8,237 bases of DNA from assembly GCA_964360375.1 (NCBI GenBank), contig CAYHWG010000042.1:1-8237 (forward strand), read 5' to 3'. Origin of the DNA: XYB2-FULL-45-11 sp964360375. Lineage in GTDB: Bacteria; Patescibacteriota; Patescibacteriia; UBA9934; GWF2-40-263. How positions within the stretch are numbered: position 1 is the stretch's first letter; each line of letters opens with the position of its first letter. The notes below the pieces were generated by a model. That model had not been told where the DNA came from. It did not search any database and saw only the letters and a program-made list of their open reading frames with translations. The translations under genes and the position numbers were made by a program. Shown one piece after another: positions 7,023-8,237 of the stretch.

Positions 7023-7040
7023 GAAGTACCATGAAGATCT

Positions 7041-7364
7041 ATGGCTCTTTCTTCCTTGAAAAGTTTGGTACGGCGATCTATACAAAATAAAAAAATAGGA
7101 ACCATCGTCACTTCTTCACAAATTGTTGTATGGGCCAACGAATTTTTAACAGATGTGATGCCGCACAAAATACGGTGTGACGCGAACGTGATTTCCTATC
7201 GGGACGGTGTCCTTAAAATAGCAACAAAAACAGGTGCGACAAATCATTTTCTTCGCGGTTTTGAAGATGAAATGAAAAATAGCATGCGCGAAAAATTTCA
7301 CGATCTTTCTATCAAGCAAATTTTCTATCTCATCAAACACAATCTCGATGATCACGCTCTATGA
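7041..7364 (+). CDS. DUF721/DciA-like protein
   Basis: A 107-residue protein that resembles the DUF721 family, whose characterised member DciA helps load the replicative helicase DnaB in bacteria without DnaC. Family-like features are the short N-terminal basic helix (LKSLVRRSI, 5-13), the central SSQIVVWANEFLTDVMPHKI (25-44) with its tryptophan at 31, the strand GVLKI (56-60), and a C-terminal helical part ending IKQIFYLI (91-98). No membrane segment is present. The ATG is 18 bases after the helicase-nuclease stop, and only weak purine stretches precede it, so translation is probably coupled. It shares its stop with the start of the next gene (ATGA). Similarity is by pattern, not by a search; a DnaB-loading role is inferred from the family, and the gene neighbour suggests a DNA-metabolism job. 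Confidence 0.65.
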   Translation: MALSSLKSLVRRSIQNKKIGTIVTSSQIVVWANEFLTDVMPHKIRCDANVISYRDGVLKIATKTGATNHFLRGFEDEMKNSMREKFHDLSIKQIFYLIKHNLDDHAL

Positions 7365-7741
7365 CATTTCGCGCCTATCTCATTATTATGACCTGCGTAA
7401 GTTTATGTGCGTGGGTAGGATGGATCGTTGTTTTACATGCTATTGATCCAACACAATCTGGTTTTTTAGGTTTTGTATTGTTTTTTCTTACAATGGGAAC
7501 AGCATTGCTGAGCACACTCACGCTACTTGGAACGGTTTTTAGAATATGGATTCATAAAGAAGATGTTGTTTACAGACAGGTTGTGCGCTCATTACGACAG
7601 GGGATACTGTTCACGGTGCTTTTTCTTGCTGCACTTGAACTCTCGGCGCTTGGTCTGCTTGTTTGGTGGGTCATTATTTTACTCATTCTTATCACAGCCT
7701 TCATAGAAATTCTTCTTTTAGGGACAAACCTGTCTACTTGA
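7361..7741 (+). CDS. Small integral membrane protein, four predicted helices
   Basis: A 126-residue, strongly hydrophobic protein. Likely membrane helices are 5-27, 34-60, 80-98 and 101-120. The polar loop between the second and third helices (61-79) carries HKEDVVYRQVVRSLRQG and is rich in Arg and charged residues, which by the positive-inside rule should face the cytoplasm and puts both ends inside as well. No enzyme or transporter motif is visible. I recall similar proteins as uncharacterised, widely distributed genes in Patescibacteria, but cannot name a family. The start overlaps the DUF721-like stop by four bases (ATGA), and no Shine-Dalgarno is seen, so translation should be coupled. 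A terminator follows the TGA stop by 15 bases, closing the operon just before mreB. Confidence 0.82.
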   Translation: MTFRAYLIIMTCVSLCAWVGWIVVLHAIDPTQSGFLGFVLFFLTMGTALLSTLTLLGTVFRIWIHKEDVVYRQVVRSLRQGILFTVLFLAALELSALGLLVWWVIILLILITAFIEILLLGTNLST

Positions 7742-7756
7742 ATACAAAAATGATTC

Positions 7757-7790
7757 AAAAAGAACCTTGATTGATCAAGGTTCTTTTTGT
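7757..7790 (+). terminator. Strong intrinsic terminator of the helicase-nuclease operon
   Basis: AAAAAGAACCTTGA (7757-7770) and TCAAGGTTCTTTTT (7775-7788) form a perfect 14-bp stem around the loop TTGA, with the T tract inside the 3' arm. The A-rich 5' arm means it could also terminate minus-strand transcripts. Confidence 0.9.
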
Positions 7791-7795
7791 AAAAT
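7767..7795 (+). promoter_or_regulatory. Predicted mreB promoter overlapping the terminator
   Basis: TTGATT (7767-7772) and TAAAAT (7790-7795) are 17 bases apart. The -35 box lies in the 5' arm and loop of the upstream terminator hairpin. Transcription would start near 7802, about 38 bases before the mreB ATG. Prediction by consensus only. Confidence 0.5.
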
Positions 7796-7839
7796 GCGTA
7801 AGGTTCGAAACGCATTTTATTTGCGATCATTTACTCAGT

Positions 7840-8237
7840 ATGTTCGATCGTTTTTTTGGACAATTTTCTAAAGATCTTGGTATTGATCTTGGCACATCGA
7901 GTACCCTTCTTTATACAAAAGAAGGAGGAATTATTATTAATGAACCTTCTGTTGTTGCTATTAACACAAGAAATAACCAAATACTTGCCGTTGGAAAAGA
8001 TGCAAAAGACATGCTCGGAAAAACACCTCCACACATCACCATCACAAAACCCCTTTTAAAAGGGGTCATTTCCGATTTTGAAGTCACGGAAAAAATGTTG
8101 AAATACTTTATTGAAAAAGCCTACGCCAAATCTTTCGGTTTTGTACCTCGACCACGAATCGTCATTGGAGTTCCTCTTGAAACAACGGAAGTGGAACGAA
8201 AAGCTGTTGAGGACGCAGCCCTTTCTGCAGGCGCAAA
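7840..8237 (+). CDS. mreB: Rod-shape protein MreB, 5' part (3' end outside window)
   Basis: This is the bacterial actin homologue that forms membrane-bound filaments and guides cell-wall synthesis in elongating cells. The first 132 codons of a protein usually near 340 residues are present. The N-terminus MFDRFFGQFSKDLGIDLGTS (1-20) joins the short amphipathic membrane-contacting segment to the phosphate-1 ATP-binding loop GIDLGTS (14-20). INEPSVVAI (33-41), KPLLKGVISDFEVTEKML (70-87) and VIGVPLETTEVERKAV (108-123) are characteristic. The ATG at 7840 is chosen because this N-terminus matches MreB proteins closely, although no Shine-Dalgarno precedes it. The gene has its own predicted promoter after the terminator of the preceding operon; mreC and related genes may follow outside the window. 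A paralogue with another name (Mbl-like) cannot be excluded. Confidence 0.93.
   Translation, partial: MFDRFFGQFSKDLGIDLGTSSTLLYTKEGGIIINEPSVVAINTRNNQILAVGKDAKDMLGKTPPHITITKPLLKGVISDFEVTEKMLKYFIEKAYAKSFGFVPRPRIVIGVPLETTEVERKAVEDAALSAGA
8049..8066. repeat. Perfect 18-bp palindrome inside mreB
   Basis: ACCCCTTTTAAAAGGGGT reads identically on both strands and lies about 210 bases into mreB, encoding the conserved KPLLKGV stretch. It could form a cruciform or RNA hairpin or be a binding site, but protein conservation may be enough to explain it. Confidence 0.6.

Noticed and set aside
7031..7090. Small reading frame of 19 codons starting at the ATG at 7031, overlapping the DUF721-like start
   Set aside because: It has no Shine-Dalgarno, no conserved features and runs out of frame through a better-supported gene.
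1..8237. Possible alternative genetic code (TGA as glycine) given the likely CPR affiliation
   Set aside because: Genes here stop at TGA (vWA, DUF721-like, membrane protein) at sensible ends, and no in-frame TGA occurs within conserved domains.

Overview
The window looks like part of a chromosome from a Candidate Phyla Radiation (Patescibacteria) type bacterium. This is an inference, not a proof. It rests on the compact layout of moderately AT-rich genes, a 126-residue four-helix membrane protein of a kind I associate with these genomes, a single-chain helicase-nuclease, a divergent DUF721/DciA-like protein, and several genes that start without a Shine-Dalgarno sequence. TAA, TAG and TGA all act as stops, so the TGA-as-glycine code of Gracilibacteria/Absconditabacteria does not apply.

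Layout. Positions 1-1307 hold the 3' end of an F-type ATP synthase operon: the last 291 residues of the beta subunit (atpD), then the complete epsilon subunit (atpC), closed by a strong intrinsic terminator at 1322-1356. Positions 1369-2106 are a self-contained unit: a TTGACA-17-TATGCT promoter, a good ribosome binding site, an unrecognised 209-residue protein with an acidic tail, and a terminator. Positions 2111-3973, on the minus strand, form a two-gene operon. A 449-residue von Willebrand factor A (vWA) protein with a complete metal site (GTG start, strong Shine-Dalgarno) is coupled by a 4-base overlap to a 157-residue forkhead-associated (FHA) protein. The two units converge, each with its own terminator.

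Positions 4054-7790 form a plus-strand operon that diverges from the vWA-FHA pair. It encodes a 976-residue UvrD-like helicase fused to a RecB/AddB-type nuclease with a four-cysteine iron-sulphur signature, then a DUF721/DciA-like protein, then the small membrane protein. Its promoter sits so close to the helicase ATG that the mRNA is probably leaderless. A 14-bp hairpin ends the operon and overlaps a predicted promoter for the next gene, mreB, of which the first 132 codons are in the window.

Functionally the region joins energy conversion (ATP synthase), a probable phospho-dependent vWA/FHA module, DNA end processing or repair with a replication-linked partner, and cell shape (MreB). I found no mobile elements, CRISPR arrays, tRNA or rRNA genes, and no gene-free stretch longer than 140 bases. 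The most interesting parts are the vWA-FHA pair, the Fe-S helicase-nuclease with its leaderless start, and the orphan acidic-tailed protein. None amounts on sequence alone to a demonstrated new system.
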